A DNA stretch of 64,000 nt from Perilla frutescens. Taxonomy: Eukaryota > Streptophyta > Magnoliopsida > Lamiales > Lamiaceae. Position numbers and translations under genes: made by a program. Each line of letters begins with the position of its first letter. Within the stretch, counting starts at the first letter, position 1. This document shows positions 46,607 through 60,100 of this stretch, in pieces. The notes below the pieces were generated by a model. That model saw only the letters and a list, made by a program, of their open reading frames with translations. It was not told the origin of the DNA and searched no databases. The stretch spans positions 23,271,501 through 23,335,500 of the forward strand of contig BRKX01000015.1 in assembly GCA_026008535.1 (NCBI GenBank), written 5' to 3'.

Positions 46607-49600
46607 TGTAACACCCCAGATTTTTCAATAAGATTTAGAGGATTATTAATGGTAATTAATTAGTTAAGGAAGAAATTTAATTAAGGTTAATTAAGGTCAG
46701 ATGTCAGTCACGACTTTAGGGGTCAATTTTCATGAAATCGTCTTTTTGGAAATTTTGATCTTAAATCTGTTTTGGCTATTTGTGGTCTCATTAGAAAGGT
46801 TTTAATTCAAGGAGTGTGCCGGTGTTCCCGGAATTTTATTCTAAAGTCATTTGAGTTCCCAGTGATGAAAAACGTATTTAAAGGGTGAATGAATAGTAAC
46901 TTTTGCGTGCGTTCGTGTTTTGAGAAATTTACGAAATTCTCCTTGTTGATCTGAGTCTAGATCTGTTAGGCCCCTCTTATGGGAAATAACTCAAGGATTC
47001 CGTTGGCATTCATGGATTTCCATTCTGAGGTCAATCGAACGCTCGGGAGCAAAATCTGTCAGTCTGAGTGAATAGTAAAAAGTAATTCGAAAAAGGGAAT
47101 CTTTGCTCGTCTTTCTTCTGACGACCTCGTCTTCATCACAAACCAAGTTGGTTCACTAGTATTCGAGCCAACAAGTCCCTCGGTATTTTTAGATTTCATG
47201 TATGAGGTCATTTGGACCTCGACAACGAATAAAGCAGCTTTTAACCGAATCCGAGGTAACTTTTACAGTATCCTTGCACTGTAATGGCTTCTTCTGGAAG
47301 CCAAAGCTTTTCCCATAAATAGGACACCACCCCTTCACTCTTTTTGCACCATTCACTCTTCATTTCTCAAATTCTAGAGAGTGGGAAAAGCTTGAGAGTT
47401 GAGAGAAAAGCTCTTGTCAAGTGAGGAGTCTCTTCGTGAGTTCTCTTCTCAGACGACGAGCAGAGTGGCGTGGAAGGGATGCGGTGAGGGAAGATGCTAG
47501 GGGTGCCGTTGGGTTGTAGCAGGCGGCTCTGCCGCCGTTGCGACTCAACGAGACGCCAAGCTAGCCACCTTCCTTCGACGCACCCGACTTCGTCCATTCT
47601 TGTTCGTCGGCCTCGAATCTATTTTTTTCTTGTCTTTAATTCCGCATTTCTTTCCGTCTTTCATTATCGTATTTCTGTTATAGTATTTCCGTTATTATTT
47701 CTCGTTGGTATTCTCGATTTATTTCGTTTAAGTTCCACTTAAGTTCCGTATTTAAATTCCGTTGTTATTTCATTAAATTCCGTCTAAGTTTAGTATTTCG
47801 ATTCTTATCGTTATTTTTCAAGTTCGTTTCTTCTCTGTTTCAGCTGAAATTTTACTATGTTGTGCATCTTGACGTTCTCTACGTTTCGTATGTTGAGTCC
47901 GTCGTCATCCGGTGACCGGAAAACGGTCAGATCGCCGGAAAACAGAAACTGCTACCGGCGCCGATCAGTTCGTTTTTGGCTGTTTTCACCTATTTTGAGT
48001 CATCAAATCGAAAAAGTTTCTTCTACAAAGTTCCTCGAAAAATTATTCTCTATAAATCTGCCAAGTTTCGTAATTTTTGGACGAGTTTTGATAAATCTCA
48101 ATTTTTAAAAGTAGACAGTTATTTTTATTCCGGAAGAATGTGGTATCAAAAAAATCTCAAAGTCTCAGTATTGAGTCCTCGTTTATATAAGAGTATCCCA
48201 TATTATTTTCATAATTTTCGGGCAAGTAAAAAGTGTATTCGAGGTCCGCTGAATAAAATTAAATAATAGCTCTATTTATAATAGATTAAATCCCGAAAAA
48301 TTAGTGGTTTGTTTCGGATGTTTTCAAAGGGTTTTTTTTTAGGATTTAATCTTTGCGTTTTGCTAAAGTCGTGCAATCTATGCTTAAGTCCTAGTTAAAG
48401 GTCGTTTAGTTGGATACTGTTTAATCTCGTGTTAGACATTAGAAATCTTCAAAAGAGGCCACTAAGTCGATTATTCGACTTTTGTAGGAGGAAGTGAGCC
48501 CTGTGAAAATCCAGAGAAGGATTGTCAGCTCATTTCTTTACCTTCTGTCCAGTAGTCGAGGTGGGTAAATCTATACTCATCTAAAGTTTGAGCTAATAAG
48601 CTCTAGAAGCATGATAAGACAAATGAGATATCCAATAAAACATTTTTTCTCTCCCTGATTGATCTCTGTACAAGGAAGGAAGGATAGGAAGTTATTATAT
48701 GTTAAGTGAGCTCTCAAGCATGTTTATATATGCTATAAATGATTAAGTATTGTTTATGCTAGCATAAGATAATTAGAATTATTTTAATTGCAATTTATGT
48801 TTATGCACGTTCATTTCCTCGTATCTGAATGTTGGATTTTGCTAAAGTTTATTTAGCTAATTAAGCATTGCCTTTTAGGGTAGTGATAAATCCCTTATAG
48901 GCCGAAGTCATGCTTAAGTAAAGGATTAGCCTTAGACGTTGTTCCAAGCTCGATAATTCTAGTAAGGTTAAGGAAGCTAAGGAATTAAGGATTAAGGTTG
49001 AGAAAGGAAGGCTAAGTTAAGAAAGGAAGAATATAGCTTTTATAATCAGGATTGAGCTCAGAATTCATGATCTTTGATCATTAAAGTAAGTCACTGCTAG
49101 GTTAATTCCTTCGCAAAATCGTTTGGATATTTGAGGTAACCCCTCTTCTATCCTATGGCATGCCTAAGGGTGCAGTTGACATCAGGTTTGAGCCAAGGTT
49201 GGGCCTAAAAGTAAAGAAAAGGTTTTGCGGATATGGAGAGGGCTTTTGCGTTTTGCTCTCCATATACCGTCAGTTTATTATTGAATATTTCTCGAGTTAT
49301 TAAAGAAGCTTTTATTAAAATCCATTGAGTACATTAGTGCTCACGCCCTCTTTTTTAAATGTTTTTAAGTTGAGATGCTGAGGATGACGGTGGTTGTGGA
49401 TGTGGGTTCGCTGCCAAGATTGTTTTGCTATTATATAAGTTCTTTTGAAATCTTATGATGTTTCTGCTACTCTGATACACTCTTTCTAATTTCATTCAAG
49501 TTCAATTATGTTTATCGAGATTCTAAGAATATTCCCCAAGACATGATTATCTATATATATAAGTAATGCATATTCAGTTTTATTCCTGCTTCTCGAGTAT

Positions 49601-49883
49601 ATTTTCCGTTCGCCTATGAAGAGGCTTGTTCACATTGATATCTGTTTATTCGCTTTGACCTATGAATAGGTCTATGCTTATTGGTATATGATTAGTTAGC
49701 CATTTCATTCCGCTAAAGCATGTTTCCTTGTTAATCAAGTAAACCCAAGTATCGTCGCCTATCTTTCAAAAGTACATCTTAATTCTTAAAACTTCTTCGT
49801 TAATCTTCCATCTTTATTCATTAATCCCTTAATAACACCCCGTTCTCATTCGTTAATCCCTATCTCGGGACCGGGCTGTTACA
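46607..49883 (+). repeat. Solo LTR, 3277 bp, inserted in copy A
   Basis: Starts TGTAACACCCC, ends GGGCTGTTACA, flanked by perfect 5-bp duplications GAACT (46602-46606 and 49884-49888). A TATA-like CATAAATAGG at 47314 and a leader-like GC-richer stretch after it suggest U3-R-U5 order on the plus strand. There is no internal region, so this is a solo LTR. Length and ends resemble Tekay/Del-type Gypsy LTRs (inference). Relatives lie at about 55981-57120 and from 63776. Confidence 0.75.
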
Positions 49884-49888
49884 GAACT

Positions 49889-50600
49889 GGAGGGTTTGGG
49901 CATGGGTGAGGACAACCATTCATAAACTTCATCAGTGGGCATAAGATGACCCAGATCTGGAGGAGGAGAGTGAACTTGACTGCTGAAATTCATGATCGCC
50001 AGATTGGTGAAGAGTTTATCCAGAGCGTATTGGTATGTCTTCAAGGGGAGGAGTGGAAGAAGAGTTGGTTGGCTCAATGTCGGGAAGGAAAGCCTCAGCT
50101 GGAACTTTACATTAGATTCTTTTGATCATAGAATCCATGATCTCTGAAAGAGTTGGCGGCATGCAGAAGGGATGATTCATCCAGTTCTTACTCCATTGTC
50201 CTTCTTGTATCCAGAAAGGGGCGCCGCGGGTTTCGATGAGATGAAGCAGAGTAACTTCATCAGCTTGGAATCTCCAAAGATGGTATTAGAGATATCTTCA
50301 TAGATTTTCGAACAAGGAGGAGTCAACAGTCTTAATTAGACCAAAGTAGCTTCGTAGCTGATGATCAAGAGTTTGTTCAAAATCTTCTTCAATAAAGTCC
50401 TTTCAAACTGATGTGGGTAGATATGAGCCGGTTGGTACAGTTGACTGGTCACTCATTTGAGTGATGGGCTTAGTGTCAGTCATCGACTGCTTTTCTCTAT
50501 AGGGACAGGCAGTTTCAACCATTGGATTCTTTCCTCAGCTATGGCTATCAATTTCAGCCATCAGCTACTTTTCTTTGCTGGTGCCAGTAGACTTAGAGCC
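49889..50600 (-). pseudogene. Copy A env-position frame, module 3
   Basis: Minus-strand frame with GWII, PAEAFLPDIEPTNSS, and then MPTDEVYEWLSSPM (49853-50077 region). It corresponds to copy B, which has ISADALLPDNEPANSS and MPTENAYAWLSPPM. The function is not known; frames are broken by stops. Conservation between two insertions shows it was once coding. Confidence 0.45.
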
Positions 50601-52409
50601 AGTCTTCTAATTAGTAAATATGGTTGGGATGATAGCCATTCTTCCAAGTGCTTCATTGGTTGTGATTTGAGCTTGCACTTGAGTGTGGATGATGAGACTG
50701 ATGCGGTTCGTGAAACCAACCTTTTCTTTGAAGGTTCCGATTTTGTGATCGAACTTTGCTCGACGAATATTACAACATAGTTGAGCAAGAATGAAGGAGG
50801 CCTAATCGGCCTTATATCCATAATGTAGAGTTGTCGTCATGTGAGTCTTAAGATCAGAGAATTGGATAATTTCAAAATTCCCATGCAAAATGTGAGATAC
50901 AATATCCAGAAGCTGGATATACTCTGGAGGCAGACTATCCTTCAGTCTGTGAGAGAAGTCTTGATGATTGACGTGTGGGAAGTTTCAGGTGTTCCACAGT
51001 TCTTGCGTGTTGGGAAGAGCCAGATCGTACACTTTAGGTCCTTCGCTGGAAAGAAGAAATGTGGTTATCATTATGTCCTTTGTGACTGTGATGACATGGT
51101 TGTAGACGATTGAGATGATGTTTTCGCCTACAATCTCTGCGTTGTAGTAGAACTCTGCAATGTGGTTGGGTAGACATTTGGAAGGTATGATCTAGAAGAA
51201 GGGAAGCAGTCCAGTTTCTTCTAATGAACAGGCGAGCAGATGATACTTTTCTAGACCCAATCGAGCTAGAAGAAGCTCCATGTCCAAGAACTTATCCTTC
51301 TTTAGTCTATCCACGAGCAGTTTAATGTTCAACATGTGAAATCGAATTTTCATTTCTGCAGAGAGATGAATGTATTAGAGAGTTGTAAGTAAGAGTGATG
51401 TATATGCAAGGAGGAAGATAGCAGGTGTAGAAGTGATTTTAGCAGACATCTCCTTCGCATATTTATTCCGCTTTCCATACATAGTTTCGAGAGTACTCGA
51501 TTATTTTCAATTGATAAGCTGTTTGATTTGAAAGGCAAACAACTAAATAAATATTGCATGCATCTCGGCCATCCACATATTTGGTAACTTTTTGATCTTG
51601 TGGGTAAGATTTGATCATTTTAAAAATGGAGTCATTGCCACAAATAGCTCAATATTTTCTGTAGATTTTGCTATTTATATCTCACAGATAATCATCTCAT
51701 TTTTCACTTTTATAGTTCCTAATTAATATCAGCTCAGAGATATTAAAGACTATTTTACGAGAGATGAACCCATTTTCAAATTTATAACCGTTGGATATAA
51801 TATTGAGAAATTAATTATCACAACGGTAAGAATTATTTCAAGCATAAGCTTAATGAACAGTTTAGGTAAAGACTTATCCTGATCCAGTTGGGATACAGTC
51901 CAACTGGTTAACTGGAAGTGTTGTGAACTGATGAGGCAGCGATTGGTTGATCAGTTTGATCATTCTTCAGTTGTTGCGTTGAACTCACTAGAGCTCTTAA
52001 CTGAACTATTTGAATCAATTCATTTGTTTAGTTGTTTGTCCCTCCTTTAGTTAGCTTCCTCTTCTTGAATGGTAGAAACTTGACTCAGCTTGTTGCTTCC
52101 TTTTGAGCAGTTTGATCTTTTCCTCTTTGATGCTGATCCAGTTATGTTTTTCTGCAGTTCAGGCCTAGCTTTCCTCACAGTTTGGTGGAGTTGCTGAAGA
52201 GCAACTGATGAATTTCTCAGCTTTTCATTAAAGAAATGTGGGATTCCTTTGTGAGGTAAGCTGAACTAAGCATGATTGAGAGTTAGTTGGGCTGTCTTTG
52301 AGCTTGAGTTGAGAAGGGGAGTGACGTAGCTCTTATACAAGAGACTTAGTGATGTGGCAGAGTCATCATCATCACTTTCTCCTTTGTCATTATGCTCTTG
52401 ACTCTTCTG

Positions 52410-53464
52410 TTATGCCATATCTTGAGTGTGTGATAGACTTGGTTCTATCCTTTTAGTTGAAGGTTCAATTCGTCGAGAGGGATCAGCTGACTGACTTGAT
52501 AAACTATCAAAGTTCAGTTGTCGACAATGTGAACCTATTGGGTAGTTAGCTGGTTGATGAGTAGCTGCAACTTCTGGAGGCATGACATTGGTTCTTAGCT
52601 CGGCAAGCATGATAGTTGCCGGAATCTTGTTGGCCAGTCTGTGATTCATGATGTGCTGAACTTGCACAATAGTTGGAGGAAATTGATTAGATGACCCTAT
52701 CCATTTTATGCTCCAGGTTTCTTCACGTTGCTAGTAGCTCATGCCGTGAAAGGTAGTTAGCAAGAAGTGTGACTGGATAGACATTAAGTGTCTCCAGGTT
52801 GAACTAATAGAAGTATCGGTGCAGTTGTTTGAATAACTTTTGGTTATGTTTTGCAACAAAAGTGAAGCGAGTAAGAAGGATATTTGTCACTTCTTTTTGT
52901 GCACTTTTGATTGCATATTCACCACTATAGAAAAGTGTGAATATTTTCTTCAGTCAGCTGGAGAGGAGGGCATGTACTTCGGAAATAATCAGCTCCATAA
53001 TTTAGATGAGGAATTCCAGTGAATGGAATAAGCACATCAGGATCAGAGCAAACTTTGAAATCAACTGAGGACTCATTCTTTGAATTTGGTGATGGAACGG
53101 TGTTGGCCGTTAAGTTGCTCGATGCTGTGTTGCCTAACTTTGCCTTGAGTCTCATTTTCTTCATGAGTGACTGAAGGTAAGCACTTTATTTCTTGGGGAT
53201 CCAGTCTCAGATAAGGACTGGTAGTGCATCGTCATTTGGTAGATTCAACAAATATTCAAGCAACTTGCTCATCCTTAGAACAAGTCCTATCTTGGACTCA
53301 AATTTCCCAGATTTCTTCGAGTCACCGGCTTTGATGACTTGATGTTTGAATTGGGAGAATATAAATTTGGCCCAATTTCTCTGTCGTCCTTCAGCAAGGT
53401 GAATCATGACCTTATATCGCTCTTGAGTGAGCTGACTTAAGCTTCCAATGGCCCTGAACATCAT
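52410..53464 (-). pseudogene. Copy A unassigned frames, module 2
   Basis: Minus-strand frames 53464-53207 (RAIGSLSQLTQERYKVMIH, NWAKFIFSQFKHQV, GLVLRMSKLLEYLL), 53164-52925 (IPFTGIPHLNYGADYF, CPPLQLTEENIHTF) and 52720-52410 (FHGMSY, REETWSIKW). The GIP-GADY-CPP-EENI and HGMS-REE-WS motifs recur in the frame at 55980-55527, so this is a diverged repeat of that module. No enzyme domain is recognised. Stops separate the pieces. Confidence 0.5.
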
Positions 53465-54030
53465 CTTGTTCGTGATGTCAAGTAGAACACCATACTCGGG
53501 CTTTAGATCAGTTTTAGCTGTGGTAAAACTGAATTGCTTGAGGTAGATGGAGGCTTTCTCTCCAGTATGATTCTGCAGATTCTTTCAAATCGTGAACGGT
53601 TGATTCTCTTCTTGGGAGTTGAAAGACTTATGTTAGTGTGCTCTCAGTGATTTGAATTGACCTTCCTTGAACCACTGACGTCATAATTTCCCATCTGTGG
53701 TTACCCTTGCCTGTAGTAGAAACTCACTCACTAAATCTTGTCTAAAGAATCTTGGTGGTGTTTCCTGGTAGTAGAGAATTCATGTTTTGTGAAGATTCAC
53801 TAGAAGATTTGAACTATTTGATTTATTCAAAATTAATTAGAATTTCTTTCTTTCTAGGAATTTATCTCTCAACATTTGACCTTTGAAAGAGTTTTGAGAA
53901 TTTGGTAATTCGGCCATCTTTGAGGTTGGCTGAATATTGGAGAAATTCAAAGGATTTTTTAGAGAGCTTTTGAAATGGCTAGGGAGGAATGTTTTTTAGA
54001 GGCTAAGTGTAGAGGAGTTTTTATGAGTGT

Positions 54031-54168
54031 TGCAGGGAACTCATAAATGTGTTGGTTGAGGTAGTAATGACTCTTGTCTTTTTCTTTTAGTCGTAAATGT
54101 TGAAGGGAACTCATAAATGTGTTGGTTGAGGTAGTAATGACTCTTGCCTTTTTCTTTTAGTCGTTAGC
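54031..54168 (+). repeat. 70-bp tandem duplication
   Basis: GGGAACTCATAAATGTGTTG at 54035 recurs at 54105. The unit runs through CTTTTTCTTTTAGTCGT and is nearly identical in both copies (period 70). It is a recent local duplication inside copy A. Confidence 0.85.
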
Positions 54169-54387
54169 TTTTAATGACTATGACATGTGTCATTATGGTG
54201 CAACAGTCAGAAATTTCAAAAATAAATGCTGACTCGACATTTATTAAAAAATAATAATAAACTTTTTCATTAAGTCATCAAAAATTTGCTAAGTTGAGTT
54301 ACAAGAAGTAATCTTATGGCTTTTTAATCAGTCGAACTTGATCAGCCACTAATCCTTCTTGTGCTCAGTTTTCCTCCTTTTGGCAAC

Positions 54388-55094
54388 TTATGCACTAGAG
54401 TTGTCTTCTTCTTCCTCATCACTGCTTGATGACTCAGTTTCAGCTTGCTTGAGTCCAGTGTGAGCTTTCAGTTTCTTGATCAGCTCACTGTTCAGTTTTA
54501 CCTGTTGGTGTGGGTTGTGAATCAGTTCCTTATGGTAGGCAGTGAATGGAACTGATGAGCTTCCTGGTTGGCCTTCAAACTGAACTGCGGTAGTTGGGTC
54601 TTCAAATTGAACTGCTGCTTCTTCATTTATCTCCTCGAACTGCAGTTCATCAGCTCTTGATTCAACCTCTTCTCCAGCTTCAGTTCTCATCAACTCCTCA
54701 TATGGAACTGCATGAGATTGCTCGACATCTCCTAAGCTGATTGTTTCTTCATAGCTCGACTCTGGCGGAGTCTTTGGTTCCTCAATTAGAGCTTGGAACT
54801 GGAGTGCCCATTGAACAAGATCAAGGTACACGACTAAGTCAAGTGTTCCTTGATATGCTTGTTGATCTGTCAACTGAACTGACTGGTCCGTTGACTCTTT
54901 TGGGGCAGTTTGCTCGCCAGTTGAAGTGGTTGGAGGTTCATTTTGGGCAGCCACTTCATCAGTTGGCTCTTTGGCCAGGGCAGTTGGGAGTTTAGCTGAC
55001 TCCTTAAATTGATAAGCTTGATCAGTTTCTTTTTTCTGCTGGCCCTCGGTTGGATAAACTGGTGATTTAAGCATTTCTTCGAACTCAATGTCAC
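54388..55094 (-). pseudogene. Copy A acidic, Ser/Glu/Gln-rich frame
   Basis: 228-codon open frame of low complexity, with KEPTDEVAAQNEPP near the start and ending ESSSSDEEEEDNSSA. It has no known domain. It lies between modules 1 and 2 and may be a linker of the same polyprotein. It is overlapped by other-frame shadows only. Confidence 0.5.
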
Positions 55095-55526
55095 TTGCAG
55101 TTCGATGATCAGCTACTTTTTCTTAATGTTAATCGGGGAGTCAGGAATGAGATTGTTTTCAACCTCAGCTAATTGAAGAGATCCATAAAAAATCAGTTAC
55201 CTTGCAATCTCTTCAATAACTTCTTCTATTGAACTTGATTTTTGGTTTTCTCCTACTTCTGCAGTTTCTTTCTGCATTGACTCTGGTGTCGGTTGGGATT
55301 GATTTTGTTGCTATTCTCACATTCTTTTCACCTTATTATAGAGCCATCTTTGTTGTACGTGAGAATACTGCCATCTGTCATGTTCTTCTTTAGTTTTAAT
55401 CACTGGAGGCTTGATTTTCTTGAGAGTACGGACTTCATTAAAGATGTCTCTCATTGAACCCTGTGATGGATTAGAGCACATCCTGCGAAGCTACAGTTGT
55501 CTCCTTATTTTCTTATCACTTAGCAT

Positions 55527-55980
55527 TCATGCAGTTTCACCGCTTGACCACCACATGCTCCACCTTTCTTCTCTCGTCCAGAAGCTCATTCCATGGAATG
55601 CAAGCAGTTCGAGAAAGAATTCAGATATGTATACATGTCGCCATAAATACCAGTAGATATACCTGGTTAGAGTATTGAATAACTCCATGTAGCCGACAAG
55701 ATCTTTGGCAAAGTGTAGGGCTATGTAGCTTTCAGTTGTGTATTCAACCCATTTCTTCACTTCTTCAGCCTTTGAGAAGGCTCTTATATTTTCTTCAACT
55801 TGTGCCATTGGGGGACACGTTAACTGTAAATAGTCAGCTCCGGTTCCTTCCTGTGGTATTCCTCTTTCAGGAATAATTTCTTCTGGATTTTCATAGGGAG
55901 CACGATCTTCTATGGTGAGATTTAGAGGCACTGTTGGATCCGGTATTGATTTTTCAAAATTTTTGTCCAGTTTTAAGTCT
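55527..55980 (-). pseudogene. Copy A unassigned frame, module 1
   Basis: Frame with KSIPDPTVPLNLTIED, GIPQEGTGADYLQLTCPP, VEENIRAFSKAEEV, and LAFHGMSFWTREERWSMWW. The true frame begins upstream of the GTG at 55931, near 55975, where it meets the LTR remnant. The repeated motifs match module 2. The function is unknown. Confidence 0.5.
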
Positions 55981-57120
55981 TTCTATTTTACATCGGATTT
56001 ATTTCAAGTTAATTGAAGAGTATTATAAATACCTATTATCGAGTCGTGCTAGGTTTAAAACTCTAGTATTGCGCATTCCTAGTCGAAGTAAAATGAATAA
56101 AGCTCCAATTGAACTAAAGTGAATATTAGATTAATTCCGGAAGTAGTTATTGATCCTGCATTAAGGATTGATCCTTGTAGGATTTGCGTGACTTACAAGG
56201 AAGGTGAATGATTGAATCTCGAGGTGGTTAGAGTAGCTGAGCCCTAGGGAAACTCAGGAAGGAACTCCAGATCGTTGCTCCGTCCCTAGGACCGCGATCG
56301 AGTATTAGATCCTTGTTAGGACGTTTGTATCTATAAGGTGGGTTGTTCTATCTTTGTAAAATTGTATCTTTTGAGTTAAACACTATTTTGTTAATATTGC
56401 ATATGTGACTATCTATGTCAAATATTTACGTGTTGTTGTATTTTGTCATGATCTCATAAACCAGCGATGTGTCAATGTGAGTAGCTACAGTATTGCATGC
56501 ATTATTCGTCATGTTCTATTTCTTGTCAAATGACTAAAATGAACATTTACACTCATTGGTTATACTCATAAACTTTACGTGTTGGATATGTAGTGTGGGT
56601 TGCGGGCAATGACTGATTATACTCTTAGTCTTTCACGATAAAATATTTTGGTGAACTTAGGTTGCTTCCAACTTTAAAACCTTTTGAGCTTCACTACTTG
56701 CATGGATACAAATAGATTACTTTTAGAATATGATTTGCATAGCTTAAATTATGAAAACTTGTCCACTGAGTGCATTAGTACTCAACCCAAATCTTTTTAA
56801 ACATTTTCAAGTTAGTAGGGTGGAGCGTGGAGGTGACGATGCTGAGAAGTGGGCTATTGTAATTTACATATTTTTCCGTTGTCTCTTTTTGTTAGTATTA
56901 TGTTAAAAACTGAGCTTCCGCACTTATGATATTCTTTTGTTAAATGCTAATAAGTCTGATTTTGGTATTATGGACAAGTATATGTTATTATATAACATGT
57001 TTGGTTGTTCCGAGTCTTCTGTTGAGGTTTCATTAATTTAATTACCCCATTTTTTATCGCTTCTTAATTTCAATCCTCGTAGCGTCCATTTCCACGATCT
57101 TTCGGGATCGGGGCGCTACA
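55981..57120 (+). repeat. Truncated LTR of the solo-LTR family
   Basis: Ends TTCGGGATCGGGGCGCTACA at 57120, like the GGGCTGTTACA end of the solo LTR. Its segment at 56760-56870 (CACTGAGTGCATTAGTACTC) matches the solo LTR at about 49322-49345 (CATTGAGTACATTAGTGCTC). No TGTAACACCC-type start is found, so the 5' part is missing. The left boundary is approximate. Confidence 0.55.
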
Positions 57121-60100
57121 TATTATACAAATGTAGGCAAATATTCAAATTTTAATGGAAATATTACTAATTTTACAAAATTAATTTATAATGTTATACA
57201 AACATTGACAAATATTCAATTTTTTATCGGAAAATATTCAAGTTTTTTATGAAAAATTATACTTTTTTTTCATTTTCTAGTGTTATTCTAAATTTTGGCA
57301 ATTTTTAAAAAATAAAATAATTATGAAATGTAATTAAAAATTATAATGTTGTATTAAAAGAATTAGTATAAGTAATATACAATACATTATTATTAAAAAA
57401 ATAGAAAAGAATGAAAAAAGAAAAAAACGAAAGATAAAAAATAAAAGACATCATAGATAAAAATAAAAGAATAAAAGAAAATAAAAGGAAAAAAAATAAA
57501 AAATTGGATGAAAATTATAATCTAGTTCTTTTTTGGAGGACATGGACATCCCAATGGTAATGCACCAAGCATCATTAGAGATGCTCTAAAGCCCATTCAA
57601 AAGTGTTTGATTTAATAAAGTATTGGTGTTATTAGACCTCTTTTTTTTATTGAACTGTTATAGTGCAGATTGTATTGGGATTTTTATAATTTTATTTTAT
57701 TTCGTGTTATTGGGCTAACAATTATCATAACCTATAAAATCAATCGAAAACTTAAAAAATAAAAAAATTGAGATGGGAAGGTTGTGATTTGTATCAAAAT
57801 AAAAAAATAAAAAAAAATCTTTCATCCTTTATGCGGGAAAGGAATACCATTATATCAACTAGATACATGGTATTGAAAGCTTTAATAACAAATATTGTGA
57901 GAAAAAAAATATAATTCTCGTAGGACTCTTTTTCATAACAAGTCAATTATTGTAGTTTATCATTGGTAATTGAAAAGGTTAAAGTTGCTGAAAAAGTTGC
58001 TAATTGCTTTGACTGCGTTTTCATGCGGCGGATTTTGTCTGCTTATTTCAAGAGTTCCGGATGCTACTTACTATCCTTGGAAATTGAATGCTTTTCAATT
58101 TTTATTTAATTTGACGCTAAGTAATTGTCGCTCCTCTATGCTAGTTTCTAATGTAAGATTTTTATTTTTTTTTGAGCGATAATGTAAGATTTTAAGGGAT
58201 TTCATTTTGCTAAAATTCACTGAATGTAAAATTTGAATTGCAAAGAAATCTAAATATGTACTTTACACAAATAGTCAAAAGGTCAAAAGTTATGTTACTT
58301 TAATTGCAACTAAATCCATAAATTTTATATTTTTATATTAATCTAAAATCTTTAACTTCAACAATTTCTTTTATGGTTTACTTTTACATGTTAAAAATTC
58401 CTACACTAGCCTAAGTTTATTGGTTGAATATTAAAACGCACGAGATTTACAAAACATAAAAAGTTCATGGATTATATTTCTAAAATTGAACATGAACAAG
58501 TTTTGAATATTTATAAATAAAAGATAATATCATTACTTCAAATCAGCCGAGTTTATAATTTATAGTAAATGGGCCATGTCTGATTAATATTCGGCCACGA
58601 TATCAAACTCCGTAACATTAATTGGGCCCTATAAAAGGCTTTATAAAGAAAATGGACCGAGCATCTGTGGCCCGTCGATGGTTGCTCGTAATTTTGACCC
58701 AATGATTTCTAGGATCTAAAGGTATTAACTATGAATAGTGCTCAAAATCGAATTAAATAGCTTGATGTTTGACTTGTGTTGATTCATTAAAAAGCTCGTT
58801 TGAGTTCGATTAGATTAGCATATCAAATGAGTTTCAACATAGTTTTGTATTTGATGAGATTTAAAGTTTGACTTGAACTCGAGTTCAATAAGTAAACTAG
58901 ATAAACACATGCATAAAAATATCAAACTACTCCAGCTCGGCTCACGTTCAGCTTGATTAAATTTTGTTTGATCTCGACTCGATAGATACATAAAAAAGTT
59001 CAAATATAAATTTTAAAACTCGATATCATTTCAAACAAGTTTAAACAAGTGCATGTTCGGGATCTACTCGACTCATTTACAACCTTAGCCATGAAATCTA
59101 GTGAAATTCTTATAAACATAATCTCATGCGTATATAAGCTTCAACATTACTGTTTATAGAAATATTTATGCATGAATTTAAATGTTTGGAAGAAAAAATT
59201 AAAGAAGAATCACCGAGCGCCTTCATTTGGAAGCAAAAGAGTAGGAATCACGTCCCTTTGGGATTCGCATGTGAATATGTGATATATGAGTGAGATTTAT
59301 TAGTGCACTTTGGTTACTAGTAGATCTCGGTTCAATATGAGTGGTGTTTACTAATGCACACCCTATGAATAGAGTTTACCAAAAATATTTACACCTCGAT
59401 TCAATATGAGTGGGGTTTACCAAACCAAAAGTATTTGCCAAATGGTTGAAGAATCGTCATTCCTATTTGCCAAAAACTATTATTTTATATTTTATTTCCC
59501 TATATTTTCTAATTTTTAATAATTGCGGCTGACATCATCTCCTCCGCCTATCCGAGGGAAATCAAGTTTCGTTTAATTGCTCAATCAAATCAATAAGAAT
59601 TATTTTTCTTCAAAACAAAGAAAAAGAAAACAATGGAATCAATAAGAAAATTGAGAGATCTTTTGTAGAGTACAGCACCTACATTATCATCAATAATTGA
59701 ATTGATTGAAATGTAATGATCGATCATAACGCCCAATAATTTTAAGAAAAATGGTTCTCCTGTTTATAAAGCACACCTTATCCCACAAGTAGTGTTTTTT
59801 TTTACGGACAAAAATATACTAGCAATGAGTGCGAGTGAGAGAGAGAGACTCCTGACCCAAATGAAATCATCTATCTCATTTTTTCTATTTTATTTGGTGT
59901 TCTATTTTGATTTTTATTTGATTTTTATCAAAAAAATTTCCAATTTTAATTGTTATGGCTTGGTTCAATTTTATAATTATTATTTAGGATTTATTCCACC
60001 CAATTAGGGTTTATATTTATTTTTTAATATTTATTTCTTATTTTTTAGTTAATATAATTGATTAATATAGTTGATTATTCCAAAAGTAGGGTATATAATT

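Larger units (their letters stand above)
45982..55980 (-). mobile_element. 3' internal part of LTR retroelement copy A (no pol present)
   Basis: About 6.7 kb of internal sequence (45982-46606 and 49884-about 55980) upstream of the 3' LTR on the minus strand, interrupted by a solo LTR. It has no RT, integrase or protease. Instead it carries degraded frames with a recurring module, an acidic Ser/Glu-rich segment (54388-55094), and short non-coding parts. The region from 49884 to about 50500 is colinear with copy B (62904-63700). The 5' side is cut off near 55980 by another LTR remnant. Family assignment is uncertain. Confidence 0.6.

Noticed and set aside
57970..58182. 70-codon frame with a hydrophobic N-terminus (57970-58182)
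   Set aside because: No homology recognised, AT-rich context, no promoter or conservation evidence.
58735..59095. GCTCG-rich stretch as a complete DNA transposon
   Set aside because: Composition is suggestive, but I could not find paired inverted ends or a target duplication.
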